From Crotophaga sulcirostris (Eukaryota; Chordata; Aves; Cuculiformes; Crotophagidae), in NCBI GenBank assembly GCA_013397455.1, contig VYZB01000135.1, positions 1,993,012 to 2,057,011 on the forward strand: 64,000 nt of DNA. The letters run 5' to 3'. The notes under the pieces were generated by a model. It had not been told where the DNA came from, made no database searches, and saw nothing but the letters and a program-made list of their open reading frames with translations. Below, piece after piece: positions 12,001-23,949 of the stretch (position 1 is the first letter of the stretch; each line of letters starts with the position of its first letter). Made by a program: the position numbers and the translations under genes.

Positions 12001-15000
12001 TTTCGAGCTCCAACAGAGAGAGGTTTGAATAAGTGCTTGGGTTCTGTTAGCATAAACTGCGAGAACACATACAGCGTGTTGGTGGACGTGCTTTTACATG
12101 TGGGGCTGAAAGCCCTTCCAGAGGGGAAAAGGAGAATGCGTAACTGTTGAGCAGTAAGGTGGCATGTGGGTGAATGCTGCAGTGTCTAAATAGCGATTCC
12201 TGCCCTGAACCTTAACGTTTACCAGTCTTCACTTATGGATGCCCACATAACACTTCGTGAAAACTTGGTATTTATTCCTAGCTTGTGCTTTTTAAAATAG
12301 ACCGTTTAGCAAAGATAGCTGTCTTTACACATCTGTGCTATAGGTTCTTAGTACTTTGATCACCTTGTATGAGTAGAGTTTTAGGATTGATTTCTATTGA
12401 AATATCTGCTTAAGACTTACGAAGTTTTTGCACACTAAGTAGTATTTTACATTTTCAGATCATTATTGCATGCTTTTGTCTGCCAGTGAAAGTTAACCAA
12501 ATAATCTGTTAAGCATATAAAATGTGATACAATGGAGGAATATGGTTATTTCAGCATACTTTCTGGTTGGCTTTTATACCACTACTGTGCGTGATGTGTT
12601 GTGACTTAGCAACCGAGATAACTTAATCGTTTTTAGACTTGTGATCAACTTCATTTGATTACTGATTTTGAGAAACTGTTTGCAAATATGAATAGATTCT
12701 TCTACCCTCTACTGTAATGAATGCAATGCTTGGGTTTGTTTTTATTTCTTGATAATAATTTTTCTGTTTCTAGTTTTATATAAATTCTGTAGGTGATAGT
12801 CAGCTCCATGCTAAGGTCGATTCTGCAGCCCTATACTTTCAGCCACTGGCACAAACAAGAGTCTGCTCAAGATGATTTCCTGAGCTGGATCTCAAATACT
12901 GGCACTTAAAAGCTAACTGTTTATCTGTGGATGAACTAAGAGCTGCTGGAAGATGCTAAACTGGTCAGTGTGATAAGAAGTGCTGAACAGTGCTTCAGAT
13001 AATGTTGTTTTATTCTGCCAGATTGTCCAAAACCCACAGATGTCACAGTGAGGCTGGCTTTATCACAATTTTCTATGCAGATGGTTCAGGTCTTTAGGGG
13101 TGTGAATGCTAGTAGCCATGTTATGTATATATGTCCTTCCAAAGGAGGACCTCTTCGTCGTGCAACCTGGCAGTACTTCTGTAAAGATATGCTGAATCCC
13201 CTTTGGAAGGTGACTTGTGGAAATAAAAAAATTACAGAAATCTGAAGGCTTTTTCTATATCAAGGCAAGTAATGGAAGCCATTTCCAACTCCAGGTCAAA
13301 TAAATTTGTACCTGAACACTGATGCCAGGCAAGAATGATATGATCTAAGTACTGTGTTAAAAAGGGAGGGAGTTATGTTTTTGTATTTTCTGAAATGTGA
13401 GTGAACTGGAATAGGAGCTTGATTGGATTTCTGGTAAATGCATGTAATTATTAATATTTCTACAGCCAATTTTATGATTATTGTTTTTCTGGGTCTTGAT
13501 TACATGTGACAAATCCCTGCTGCTGAATACTAATAGATCCCATCACATTATAAACTACAGAGGAATACAAAGGGAACAAAAAATGTTTGCTTACTTGTTG
13601 GTTTTTTTTCTTGGTCTACTGCCATGTTCAACATCAACTAGCACTTCTGCTTTGTCTTCTTTCTATCATATCAGCATAGCAAACGAGTAGGCAAACGTGA
13701 CTAGAAGCTAGGGAGATATGGTAATGTGGGATGGTAGCAAAGGATTTGTCAGGCCTTTTTTTCCCTGTGAGGGCAAGCTGTTAAGGATGCAGGAATTGAT
13801 TAATTAGCTTACCAAACTAGCAGTGCGGGATGGTGCCTAGTTGCATGGTCAACTCCAGTTCAGGAACCACAAAGATAGTACGAGTCTTTTGGGGTGGTGT
13901 GAAGACAGATTATTAGGACCTTGCTTCTTAAAATCAGAGTTAAAAGGAAAGAAGCTTTTCATTATTTCTGTAGTCCTGGCGTGGTTAGAGCATGGGCAAG
14001 CAATGACCCAAGAGGTACAAGCCTTTTTCTTCCCATAGGAGATCTTGGGTGCAGGGCTGCTGCAGTGGTGAAAGGTCTTGGAGGAGAGAGCAATTGGTAC
14101 ATTTATCTGTAGAGTGACTAAAGGGAAAGCAGCTAGCTGATAATCTAGGATGCATTTGCAATTGCAGTGTCTATACCAGTGTCTTATTTCCTTGCAGACT
14201 ACAAAGTGCCTTTAACTGTTTTATGTCCACATGTCTTGATTTGTCCATAAGAGCATACCTTTAAACTCAGGGTTTGTTGTAGCTCACTTGATATCTTGTT
14301 GGCATAAAGATCCACTCTCCCTTGCCCTCTGTAGGTTTTCTGTGTTGATGTGACCCCTACCTTAAAAAAGGCAACAGCTGCATATAAACATATATGAGAT
14401 ATTTATAAACATGTATGAGATGCTTTAAAATAACAGATCCTTAAAAAAAATTATTTTGTGAGATTGTGGTGTTGGATGAGTTTAAGTGCAGTGAAGCTGT
14501 ACTGCTGGCAAGTGCTTTTCATTGCTGGTGCTTGCCCAAGATGCTGGCTGTGGAGAAGTTGGGTGCTCTTTTTCAGTAGCTTTAACTTGCTGCATGTGAG
14601 AAACAGCATGGTAGCAACTATTCACCTGCCTGATATTCTTGTGAAGGGGCAGGACTAAGGCTTGAGATATTATTTTGTTCATACAACAGTATGTGGTGTG
14701 CTGGGACATGAGGGCTAGCCCACTCCTCCAGAGGGTCAGAACTCAGACTGGCAAAGGTTTTTTTGAAGAGGGCTGGAGTGTATGTCTCTACAAGACCTTA
14801 TCTAGCTCTTCAATTCACAGATTTACTTTAAACTGCCTTTCATTGGCACTGAAAAGTCTCAGATGGGTTATAATGTAATATCCAGAAATCTTTCAAGTGC
14901 CAGTAATAACAGATAACAAATTGTGAGTGCCTACAGCCCCCGCCTTGGAAGACTGTGTGTATTTCTAACTCCTACTGAGCTAGGAGTATAATCACAGCAT

Positions 15001-18000
15001 GCATAAATGAGTCTGGTTCTATGAGAAGACAGAGTTGTACTTGTCACACCTGAAAGGGGACAGTGGCTTTCCTTTCTTTGGAACTTATTTCCCCCTTGGC
15101 TATGGCTGCTTAGATTTACAATATTTCAGTGAATGTAGTATCTAAACTAGAAGATCTTAAGGAGAGCACCTTGGTGGGGTGAGCGCGTTATTCAAACTGC
15201 ATTCAGCAGTTCAAATGTAAAAGAGACTGATTTTTTAATTTGCTTTTCTAAATATATTATGTTTGTTTAATTATCACTAGATGTCTATTAAGTACATTCT
15301 GTTCCTTCATTTGCTTATGGTGGGCAGCTACTCCTGAATAAATTAGGAGAGGCAATATAGAGAGGGTAGGATTATGTTGGCATGTGATTGTTGACTCACT
15401 TCCCAAAGAAAGAATAAGCCCAATTGTATAATCCTTTTTTTTCCTTCGTTCTAGCACATCAGTTCACTATGTTATTGTTTTTATTGCAGCCTGCTCAGTT
15501 TGTAGAACAAATGACTTCTTTGAATGTCAAAGCTGACTTATTTTGTAGCATCACAACAGTAAAAATTGCCCTTTTTTATTATGAACTCTGATATTTTGAA
15601 CACTGCCTATTAGTAAAAGTCCTGTCTATATATATATGGTGAAACACTAAGCCAGCAGTGAAATTCTTGTATGTAGGTGTGTGTGTTAGGTGTGTTTCTC
15701 CACACCCCCTCCATTCAAACAATGTGGTCAGAATGCAAATAAAGAGAAATCCTCACTTCAGAGGGGAGGTGGGGTGTGTGGCTGACGCAATGCTTACAGG
15801 GTGATACTGCCCGATGGCCACTGTACTGAATTTCAAACCATATTTAAAACTATGTGCCCTGCTCTCATGTTAAAAGTAAAATATTTGGGTGGGGAAACAT
15901 AGAGTAAACACTGATGAACCGATTCCCTTCTTTTTGGTTTGTAGCAAGAGAAGTTTTCTGACCTGTAAAAAAGCAGCCACAAAGAAGAGGGGAAAATAAC
16001 TGCAAAATCTGCATGCCATAGGCCAAGAAATTAGGGGGTTGCATTTCTGCAAGGAAGATCTAAATTAGGCACTTGGGAGAGTTGGTCACTGGTATAAGTT
16101 GCGTGATTAAGTGTGAGGAGACAATTTCCAGGCTGTGTAATAATGTTTTGAAGGTAAACCTGTCCAGAGTAGTTAGATACAACTGGAATAGAGGCAGCAG
16201 AGGTAGGACTTGGTGTAACTGAGTTTCCTCTTCCATGAAAATCCTCAGAAGATTCCGCTGAAAGAAATTGGGACTGAGGAAGCTCAGATGGCTAGTGAAT
16301 AATTCTGACAAGTTTCATCTTTAGATCACTAAGGCAATGAAGGGACTGGAGTATCACCTATGAAGAAAGCCTGAGAAGGCTGGGACCATCTAGCCTGGAG
16401 AAGATAAGGCTCTGGGGATTTCATAAACGTGTAGAAATACCTGAAGGAGAAGGTATAAACAAGACGGAGATGGGCTCCCTTCAGTGGTGCTCAGTGCCAG
16501 ACCAGAGGCAGTGGGTACAAACTGGGACACAGGAGGGGTCAGTCCTAACACGAGGAATTGCTTTTTTACTGTGAGAGTGACTGAGCACTGGCAGAGGTTG
16601 CCCAGAGGGCTTGTGGTTTCCCTCTTAGGAGATATTCAAAAGCCCTCTGGACATGGTCCTGGGTAGCCAGCTCTTGGTGGCCCTGCTTGAGCACAGAGGG
16701 TTGGATGAGATGACCTCCAGAGGTCCCTGCCAAGCTCAGCCTGTCTGTGAATCTCCTCCAGATCAGATTAGTAGCATTTACAATAGTAATTGCTCAGGCA
16801 TAGACTTCACCAGGAAGACATATCCCTCCCTCTTGTTTTTGATGCCTTCAGTGAAAACTTCTTACATCAGCTCCTTTATTTTCTCTGTTGCTCTAGAATC
16901 GGTTAAAGTATAGGCAAGGTTTTCTACTTAAGGCACCTAGTAGGCACATTTGTCATGGTTACAGCATTACCTTTTCAGAACAAGATCTTGACTGTACCCT
17001 TCCTTTCCAGGTGGTTGGAGGCAAGGTAAAGAAACCAGGCAAACGAGGTCGTAAACCAGCCAAAATAGACTTGAAGGCAAAACTTGAAAGAAGTCGTCAG
17101 AGTGCAAGAGAGTGCAGAGCCAGGAAGAAGCTGAGGTACCAGTATCTGGAAGAGCTGGTTTCAAGCAGAGAGCGAGCCATCTGTGCTCTCAGAGAAGAGC
17201 TTGAAATGGTAAGAAACTATAATTTAACTTAAGCCTTGGTATTATTTGGGACCTGTCCTTGTGGACATTTGTTCTCAAAATCACTGTGACTGAGAGTGGG
17301 ATTTGGCTCGCTATAAGTTATCAAAACATCAGTAACAGATGCCTTCAGCTGTTTGCCTACTTTGCATGTTAAATATGAACCTCATGTTACAAGTTATCTG
17401 CTGGTTTTTGAACTGGAAGCAAGCAAAGAAACCACCATTGCATGAAAGTCTGTCTTTGAAATGCTTGTTGGGGAAAACATCTGACAGATGCAGAGAGAGG
17501 TAGAGGGTGGAAAAAATGTGTTAAAATATCAAGGGGGACACGTATCCAAAGTGTGTCATTGCTTGCCACAGATCTTTGTCCCTACTGGGGAGGTCAATTC
17601 TTGCAGGATACTCTCCGCAGTTACAGGTGTAGATGATTATGCAGCTGTCCTGTGTTTACAGCAAGTATAACACAGGTGTTTTGGCCAAATAAGCTGCTTT
17701 AACTGAAGAGACTGTTTCATCTGTAAATCCAGACTTAGCTCTTCAGTGATATCAAGATGCCATTGAAATGTCACTGGAGCTGAGGATATTTCCTTGACCT
17801 TACAATAGGTTTGTTTGAGTAGGCAGGGCTAATCACCACAAGTGAGTAGGGTTAGGATTGGGTGGAAAATCAGCCAACTGTCCGCAGGTTTTTCAGCATG
17901 CTTCAGAGTTTGCCAATGAAGAATTTAAGATGACGGAACTACTTACGTGTGCTGTAACTGTGCCTCGCAAAATCGGAAAGGACCTCTTAATAGTCAGTCA

Positions 18001-21000
18001 GCCCCAGAGTCATGTGAAGTATTTGGTTTTAATAGGCCATGAACTGGAACGGTATTCTGGCATGCCAGCAGCAAGAAAATGCACAGTGTGTTCCATGTTG
18101 TTTAATAATTACAGTATTGTATCTAGTACTGCCACTGAGTAGCATTTTATTGACTGAAACAGGACTTACTGAGGCCAGGTATGCAACCATAGATGCTTGC
18201 GTAGCTCATTAGGGCTCTGCAGTTTTGTAAGAGGCTTCAGCCCGGTACATTCAAACCTTAAATGAATATACCGGAAGGTAAAGATTACAGCTCTGTTTTG
18301 TCTGCTAAATGTGGTCCTGGCAGTTTGCTAATGCCAAACGTGTTTGCGTATTTCAGTACAAGCAGTGGTGCATGGCGATGGACCAAGGGAAAATCCCCTC
18401 TGAAATAAAAGCTCTGCTAACTGGAGAGGAGCTGGGCAAAGCACAGCAGAACTCAAACAAACTTGCCAAGGCTGGGAAGACAGAAGCAAACAGCAGCAAT
18501 CCCTGTAAGTATCCAGCTTATGATTAATTCCTATTTTGTTACATCTTTCGTGGCGTAGGAGGATGGTTGTGGTGTAGGAAGAAACATAAGGATGCGCTTT
18601 TGGGCACAAATAGTTGATTGAAGCAAAGCGCTTAGTGGGTGGTACAAAGACTGTGTAATGTTTACATGGACAACATAGAAATTACACTCACTAGAAAGCT
18701 GGGCAGTTCTTTTAAAAGAGGACGCAATCTTTGTGTCTCACTGAGACTTTAATGTCTTACAGCATTTCCTGTTTTCCTGATGCAAGGTAAATGTAGCACA
18801 TAAAACATAATTGGGTTTTTAGAACTCCATCTAGAAACCATTCTTTTACCTGCAAGCACTCAAAACTGAGAAATGCTGGACTTAGAATTTCCTATGGAGT
18901 CTTCTTTCTGGTTTCATTTGTGCTTGTCCAGGGAATAAAATAAGGTTCTTCTAGGGACTGAAAGATGGAAAGACCATATAAAGTGATATAAAGCCATATT
19001 CCTTGATATGAACATACAAAGGAACAGAGTTAAGGTATAGCACAGGCAATTCTATATCTCACATCTTTTGATTTTGTAATATTACGTGCTACAAGTTAAA
19101 TTACACTTCACTATAAATCTTAAAAAATAGGAATTCCTAGCTTTATGTTTTTAAGAAACAGTGTGAAAAACATATTTGTAACTGTAATAATCTTGCCCAT
19201 GGTGCATCATTCACAGGAGGCCAACGCAGAACCTTCCGCACTGCAGCAGAGATAGCTTGGTAGCTAGCAGAAGAATGCTGTTGTCACAGAAGTGGAGGCA
19301 TCCCTGGGTGCAGGGGGAAGGATCCCAGCCTGCTGTCTTCTCTTTGCTTCTCCCCACATGAAAATCTTTGATTGTGGTGTTCCTAAGCCTGCATGGAGTG
19401 AGGCTTTTGGGGTAATAGTTGTTGGCGTAAGCAGAGCCTTGTTCTTCCTTTCTCTACGCCACCTTCCCCAGATACAGCTGTGGCAGCTTTTGGGCCTTCC
19501 CAGTAAAAGATGGGGGCTGCTTTTGTGTGAGAGCCCAGTTACATTGGCTTTGTGGTAAATAGTTACGTGGTTTGTATGTGGGAGTTGGAGATGTTCAGTA
19601 AAGTAAAGGCAAGAGGAAGATCTTGTAATAGCATTGCTAAAGCCAAATGGAGTACTGTAGGTTGGGGAGAAGGAACTGGATCAAAAGCTTTCAGTAAGGT
19701 GGTTTATACTAATGTAACTTGTAACCTAAATAAAGACATTACTTTCAACATCCTTTTATAATGCTGCATGTCTTTTATGATATTGGGGCTCTTCAAGAGA
19801 TGTATGAGATATATTCCCTGCTTCTGCCTATACTTCTCTCACAGGATGTATTCCCCCCCATACCCTACTCCTAATAAGAGACTCTAAGCATCTCCTTCCA
19901 CCCTATTTCCAGCAGTGTGTTGTGGTTTGTACTAAAGCAGAGATCAGTTTTCTGACTTGACCTAGCCTTCGTCTAAGTAACTTCATTTTTTGAAAGTTAA
20001 CTGCATGTTTTTCAGACAGTGTTTCCCTCTAGAAGTGATCACATGGGACATTGGTATGCAGAAAGGCCATTGCTTATACTTCCTATAGAAACCAAGGCCA
20101 TCCTCATGCTGACGGTAAAAGGTCACACCAGCAGGGAGGGACGGGCAGGACAGGTGTCCCAAAACTGACCATCAGAGTATTCCATCCCATATACGTCATA
20201 CTCGGTATAAAACTGAGAGGTCACGAGGGCCTCGCTTTCTTTGGTGGCTGATGTCCAGTGAGGACCTCGTCTGTCTTCTTGCCCCTGATCCCGGATCTGT
20301 GCTTTCCTGCATCCAGTCCCTGAGCCCAGCTCCCTCCAGCCTGGGATCCTTTCCTTCGTGTTTTATCTGCAGCAGTTGTGGTGACATACAGTCATCGAGG
20401 GGTGGGTTGGGGGTGGGATTTCATATATTTGTATGTATTTTATTACATTATTATTATTATATTTTTCATTAAAACTGTAGTTACAGTTTCCAACCTGCAA
20501 ATCTTTTCATCTCAATTACCTTTCCCCTTTCCCTGGTGGTGGGCGGTGGGGAAGGGAACTGGGAGCCCAACTGCTGTGTTTTCGCTGCCGAAATTGGCTG
20601 GGCCGGGACTAAACTGTGACACAGGGAAGCAACTGCTATCTCCACCCACCTATTTTACAATTCTAACTTTCTGGATCTACCTACACTTTGGGCTGTAGTA
20701 TCTTTCTAGCGTGCCATTTAATAAGAATTCTGCTGTGCTATCCTGGTTTCCCAGAAAAAGGTAAGACCAAGAAATGGTAGCAAGAAAAATAACTTGCATC
20801 AATTTGGTCTTACAGTAAGAGAGGCAATGGCAGATGTCTCGTGGGTTGATTTAATCATCCAAGATATTGACAACCTGCCACTTTCCTTAATCTGCTCTTT
20901 CTCCTGTATATGCTTTTTGCGTGTATGTGATGCAGTGTGGAGAGTAAAGCTCTCGGGATTTTCAGTGGGGGTTTTGCTTGCTTATTCTGTTTTGTTTGTG

Positions 21001-23287
21001 ACAGTGCCTTTTACTGTATTTTATGAAATGCGTGGAACATTTTTTAATCTTATGTTCTCTTTTTTGTTTCATAGAATAAATATTATAACTAATTTTGCTA
21101 GACTAAATGTGGCTGCCTTTTTATTGAACTAATTAGGTCTGTTTATCATTATCTCAGTTTAGGATTTGTTTAAAGCACTGAAAGTAGTGCCATATTTCAG
21201 TGTACAGCACAGTTATTCTCAGAATTCTGTTTGGAGCACTCATATTAATCCTTAAGGCATGGTTTTAAGTTTATTCTCTAGATACTTCACACGTATACTT
21301 CGCAATTGCTAGAAATGTTACATAAACATGGAAAACTATTGTGAAAGGTTAAGTAACACCAAAGCAGAGGGAAGATGTGAAGGTTCCCACCCACCCTGTA
21401 TTTTAAGCTCTGAACCGCTGTTTGTCCTGAAAGATGGCAACAAAGCCAACCAATAAGTTCGGGGGGTTTTGTCTGTGTTGAATGCTTTTCTGTCCCTTTT
21501 GTGGGTTCTCTGGAGGGGGGGTGGGGGTGGGGGAGGACTAGGCCAGATGTCCATAGCTATATTCTGTGAACCTTGCAGTTGAATTTTGTAACATGATCAT
21601 GCCAGAAGAGCCATATATTGTTTTTTGGTTAGAATTAGACTTACATAGTGCCTCTAGTTCCAAATGTAAACTGTATATTATAATTACACATAACCTTTGA
21701 AATATATGTTTATACTTGGGTGTCTTTGTGAATCAGGAATGTAGACAACATGCAGAGGAGTTACACTACGTGTGACCAGAACAGCTCTACTCTGCACTAG
21801 GTTATGTGACAAACACAGCGCTCATCTCACCAGAAATACCCAACTTGCTCACTTCCCTCCACTCCTTCCTTGTTTCACTTTCTGTGATACCAAACAAGAA
21901 ACTTCTCTGGAGTTATGTTTTCTTTTATAGAGGAAATTAGGAGTTAAGAGTTTCTCATTGTGATGAGCAACAGTTTTCATCTGTTCCTCATTGCAGTGGT
22001 TCCTGCTTCCTGGCTTAGCCAACATTGGCCTATAAGGATTGTGTTTGGCAAGCCTGCGCCCAGCTTTGTGGCACAAATAGTGGCATCGATGTTCTAACAG
22101 GTATTTTGTGCTTCATGCAGATGGCTAAGGAGGTGTGTTACTACCTCCATCATCTTGAACTGTTTCTGTGTTTGTCCTGCAAGCCAAAGTAAGTGTGACA
22201 CAGAGACTTTAACTGCAATCTTCCAACCTGCTCTAGATGCTGTAGTTAGCCACAAAATGTAGGATTCCCAGCAACAATCATTAATTAGATAAACTTTTCT
22301 TCCATCACATGGCAGATCGTGCTAGTAATGTCCTGGGCTTGGTTGGATCTCCAGGAGCCCGTTATTTTGGAGACTGAAGTTCAGCAGTCCCCCTTGAAAA
22401 CTAACAGAAATGTTTGTGGTATGTGCTCATTTGGTACTCTGATGGTTACAGTCTTCATTCAGGTTGAGTCGACTCCTAGAAGTGGTAGAACCTGGTCCTC
22501 TGATTAGGAGTCTCATATAGTACTCTTAACTACTGGAGAATGGCTTAGTCTTAGGCTTTCTTTGTGTTGGATGGGTACAGTCTTCCACCCATTTCTCCTG
22601 CAGTGAGTGTGTGCAGCTGGTTGTCTCTTACAAACATTGAAGAAAGGAAATAAGCCTGGAAATGCTTCATTTTCACACTTGCCATGCAGATCTAGTGGTC
22701 AGCCATAACCATTTGCCCAGCTAAAGGTAGGTATCTTTTGGAAACTATCCACAGTCTTCAAAAACTGCTGTCTGTAGTGTTTGGTGTTCATAATAATTCT
22801 GGGACTCTTACAATAAGGTGCAGCAAGATTGAACTCAATTGATGCTGATGGAGTAATCTAATCCTTTTGGAGAACTTAATGCAAGGATTTACCAGGTAGG
22901 GAAGACTTCGTAAGAAAAAGATGTAATAGCTGTTCTCCTTTTAATCCCAAATATATGCTTGGGGCATAGAATTCTGAAAAATAAAGTGGCTGCATTTAAT
23001 AGACTTCTCGCTTAACTGAGAACATATTGTAATTATATGTGTTAAAAAAAAAAGATGATCTTCTTTCATAATCTGATAATAAAGTTTGCCAAAGAACTTG
23101 CATTCTCTTAAGTGCTTATCAAAAGCCTATTATATCAGAGTTGTTTGGTTGTGTTTTTTTAATGTATTGGATACATTTCAAAAAGCTTTTCTCTTTCTTG
23201 ACAGCTGAAACTATGACTGGCTTTGGGAGAGTGCCTGTAACTGACTTGGTTTTCCTTTTTTTTTTTCCCTTTTACGTTTTAGGGTGA
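6062..23287 (+). CDS. CREBL2: CREBL2, cAMP-responsive element-binding protein-like 2 (spliced)
   Basis: The coding sequence joins 6,062-6,076, 17,011-17,208, 18,357-18,504 and 23,283-23,287, with GT-AG borders throughout. It gives 121 residues plus TGA, against 120 in human as I recall. CREBL2 is a small nuclear bZIP protein of the CREB/ATF group, reported to partner CREB and to act in adipogenic and metabolic gene expression. Residues 10-23 are a basic, Lys/Arg/Pro-rich tail. The basic region is about 29-47 ([14 protein letters not shown]). The invariant bZIP Asn is replaced by Ser33, a trait of the family, while Arg41 is kept. The zipper register L51-R58-L65-Y72 is degenerate, which suggests weak homodimerisation. 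The C-terminal half (72-121) is hydrophilic. The start follows a GC-rich leader. Introns are about 10.9, 1.1 and 4.8 kb. I am confident from direct similarity along the whole protein. Confidence 0.96.
6110..6372 (-). mobile_element. CR1 LINE fragment at the start of CREBL2 intron 1
   Basis: Plus-strand reading starts CATGGAAATACTTGGTTGG, a worn CR1 3' end, then ACCACCTCCCTGGGCAGCTG and CCATTTCCTCTCGTCC. It lies antisense to CREBL2, about 33 bases after the exon 1 donor. GC-rich sequence of unknown origin follows to about 6,465. Confidence 0.9.
6465..7001 (+). mobile_element. CR1 LINE fragment
   Basis: Contains TTGTTCAGCCTGGAGAAGAG, CAGGTTGCCCAGGGAAGC, GGAGGTGTTCAAGGCCAGG and the tail ATTCTATGATTCTGTGATTC. 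It is sense to CREBL2. The same CR1 subfamily recurs at 47,318-47,578. Confidence 0.93.
7002..7381 (+). mobile_element. CR1 LINE fragment, second subfamily
   Basis: Begins directly after the tail of the previous CR1 (GGGGCTGCTTAGCCTGGGG) and ends ATTCTGTGGTTCTGTGATAC. It has the AGTAACAAGTGATAGGATGA block that marks a subfamily different from the one before it. Either one inserted at the end of the other, or they are tandem targets. Confidence 0.92.
9466..9523 (+). mobile_element. CR1 tail remnant
   Basis: Only the last 60 or so bases survive: GGTTGGACTCAATGATCTCA and GGTCCTTTCCAACCTTG, then a worn terminal repeat. Confidence 0.75.
11639..11850 (-). mobile_element. CR1 LINE fragment
   Basis: Plus strand reads CAAGGTTGGAAAGGACCT, GAGTCCAACCTATAACCC and CACCTCCCTGGGCAGCGC. 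It is the same subfamily as 33,413-33,492 and 53,998-54,122, marked by the CAACACTAACACC-like block. Confidence 0.88.
16322..16750 (+). mobile_element. Old CR1 LINE fragment
   Basis: Contains CATCTAGCCTGGAGAAGATA, TGGCAGAGGTTGCCCAGAG, GATGAGATGACCTCCAGAGG and CCCTGCCAAGCTCAGCCTG. It is more diverged than the others. It ends about 260 bases before the bZIP exon. Confidence 0.8.
17011..17208 (+). CDS. CREBL2: CREBL2 coding exon 2 (bZIP)
   Basis: Preceded by the acceptor TCCTTTCCAG and followed by the donor GTAAGA. The 198 bases (66 codons, phase 0 at both ends) run from [10 protein letters not shown] to REELEM and hold the nuclear-localisation-like basic tail, the DNA-binding basic region and most of the zipper. 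Frame and borders are exact, so the exon can be skipped without a frameshift, but that would remove the whole bZIP. Confidence 0.97.
17209..18356 (+). other. CREBL2 intron 2
   Basis: Short 1,148-bp intron between the two main coding exons, with GT-AG ends. No repeat or additional exon recognised. Confidence 0.85.
18357..18504 (+). CDS. CREBL2: CREBL2 coding exon 3
   Basis: Acceptor TGCGTATTTCAG, donor GTAAGT at 18,505. It encodes [20 protein letters not shown] and the Gln/Ser/Asn-rich end, leaving one base of the final Trp codon. The human protein ends ...ANSNSW and here ...ANSSNPW. If the intron is retained, the frame reads seven further codons (CKYPAYD in place of the Trp) to a stop. Confidence 0.95.
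19918..20621 (+). mobile_element. Solo LTR, avian ERV type (copy B), in CREBL2 intron 3
   Basis: Starts TGTTGTGGTTTGTAC and ends GGGACTAAACTGTGACA, ends that resemble a widespread avian ERV LTR family. It is flanked by CAGTG and CAGGG, a near-match 5-bp target-site duplication. A TATA box (TATAAAA, 20,206-20,212) and an ATTAAA (20,468-20,473) remain. It lies sense to CREBL2, so it could offer an alternative promoter or a premature poly(A) site. No internal viral genes are present; it is a recombined solo LTR. Confidence 0.82.
20399..20417 (+). other. G-quadruplex-capable run in LTR copy B
   Basis: GGGG-T-GGG-TT-GGGGG-T-GGG gives four G-tracts with one- or two-base loops on the strand that would be transcribed in CREBL2 pre-mRNA. 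Copy A at the same place has a GT repeat instead. Confidence 0.5.
21512..21536 (+). other. G-quadruplex-capable run in CREBL2 intron 3
   Basis: A run of eight Gs, then two five-G tracts separated by single Ts, then AGG. Splitting the long tract gives a short-loop four-tract pattern. Structure formation is inferred. Confidence 0.5.
23283..23287 (+). CDS. CREBL2: CREBL2 terminal coding exon (5 coding bases)
   Basis: After the acceptor CTTTTACGTTTTAG the exon starts GGTGAAGG. GG completes the Trp codon begun in exon 3 and TGA (23,285-23,287) stops translation. The fit to the human C-terminal Trp is the evidence for this otherwise invisible exon. Confidence 0.88.
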
Positions 23288-23710
23288 AGGTGAATCTGCA
23301 TCAATAATGAATCTAATTCTTCCTGGCATCCTATGAAGAGATGGAGATTTGGCATCATAGTTCTTTCCAAGGAATTATAATCTGTCTAATTAACTATAAA
23401 ACTATTGTTAATAAAAGGACCAAATGTGGACCAAATGTTTGAGAATAGTCTAAAAATGTAGAGGAAAAGCTGAAATAAAAACCTTAGTCCTTCTCATCAT
23501 GTTTAAGAGTTACAGCACGAGTAACACAGGATCGGCTGATAAAGAAATGCCTGTAACAGGAAAGGAAGGTAAAACACTGTCATGTGGGCATCCTGTTAGT
23601 GCCACTGGGCATTAATTTCTCTAAGTTTTGTCAATAACTGAACTTCTTGTATGATTCTGCTGTGGATTTGTATAAGAAAACAGAAGCTTCTAATCTGCAA
23701 TAAAATCTGA
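23288..23710 (+). other. CREBL2: CREBL2 3' UTR (minimum extent)
   Basis: Sequence after the CREBL2 stop with three AATAAA signals at 23,410-23,415, 23,474-23,479 and 23,699-23,704. The transcript end cannot be chosen from sequence alone. The repeat pair that starts near 23,950 is a likely outer bound for a short form. Confidence 0.5.
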
Positions 23711-23949
23711 GGAGTCGCATTAAAATTCAACTGATGCTGTATTTATGGATCATATAGATTTTAATATGTAGATATAGAAATAGAATTTGTAGTGTCAGCT
23801 ATAGTCATTGCCTTAAGCAATTTCTGCAAAAACTGTTGCTTGATATTACTTATACCATAATTTGTATTTTCTTTATCTTACTTTACATTGTAACTAGAAA
23901 ATGCTGTCATTGTTCACTTAGTGATATTCAGTGACACTTAACTGAAAAA

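Larger units (their letters stand above)
7382..16321 (+). other. CREBL2 intron 1, bulk
   Basis: About 9 kb of AT-rich intron with two short CR1 remnants (9,466-9,523 and 11,639-11,850). I see no splice-bounded coding exon and no other recognisable repeat or RNA gene. Confidence 0.5.
18505..23282 (+). other. CREBL2 intron 3
   Basis: 4.8-kb intron before the terminal exon. It carries a sense-oriented solo LTR (19,918-20,621) and a G-rich run at 21,512-21,536. Elsewhere I see nothing recognisable. Confidence 0.8.
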
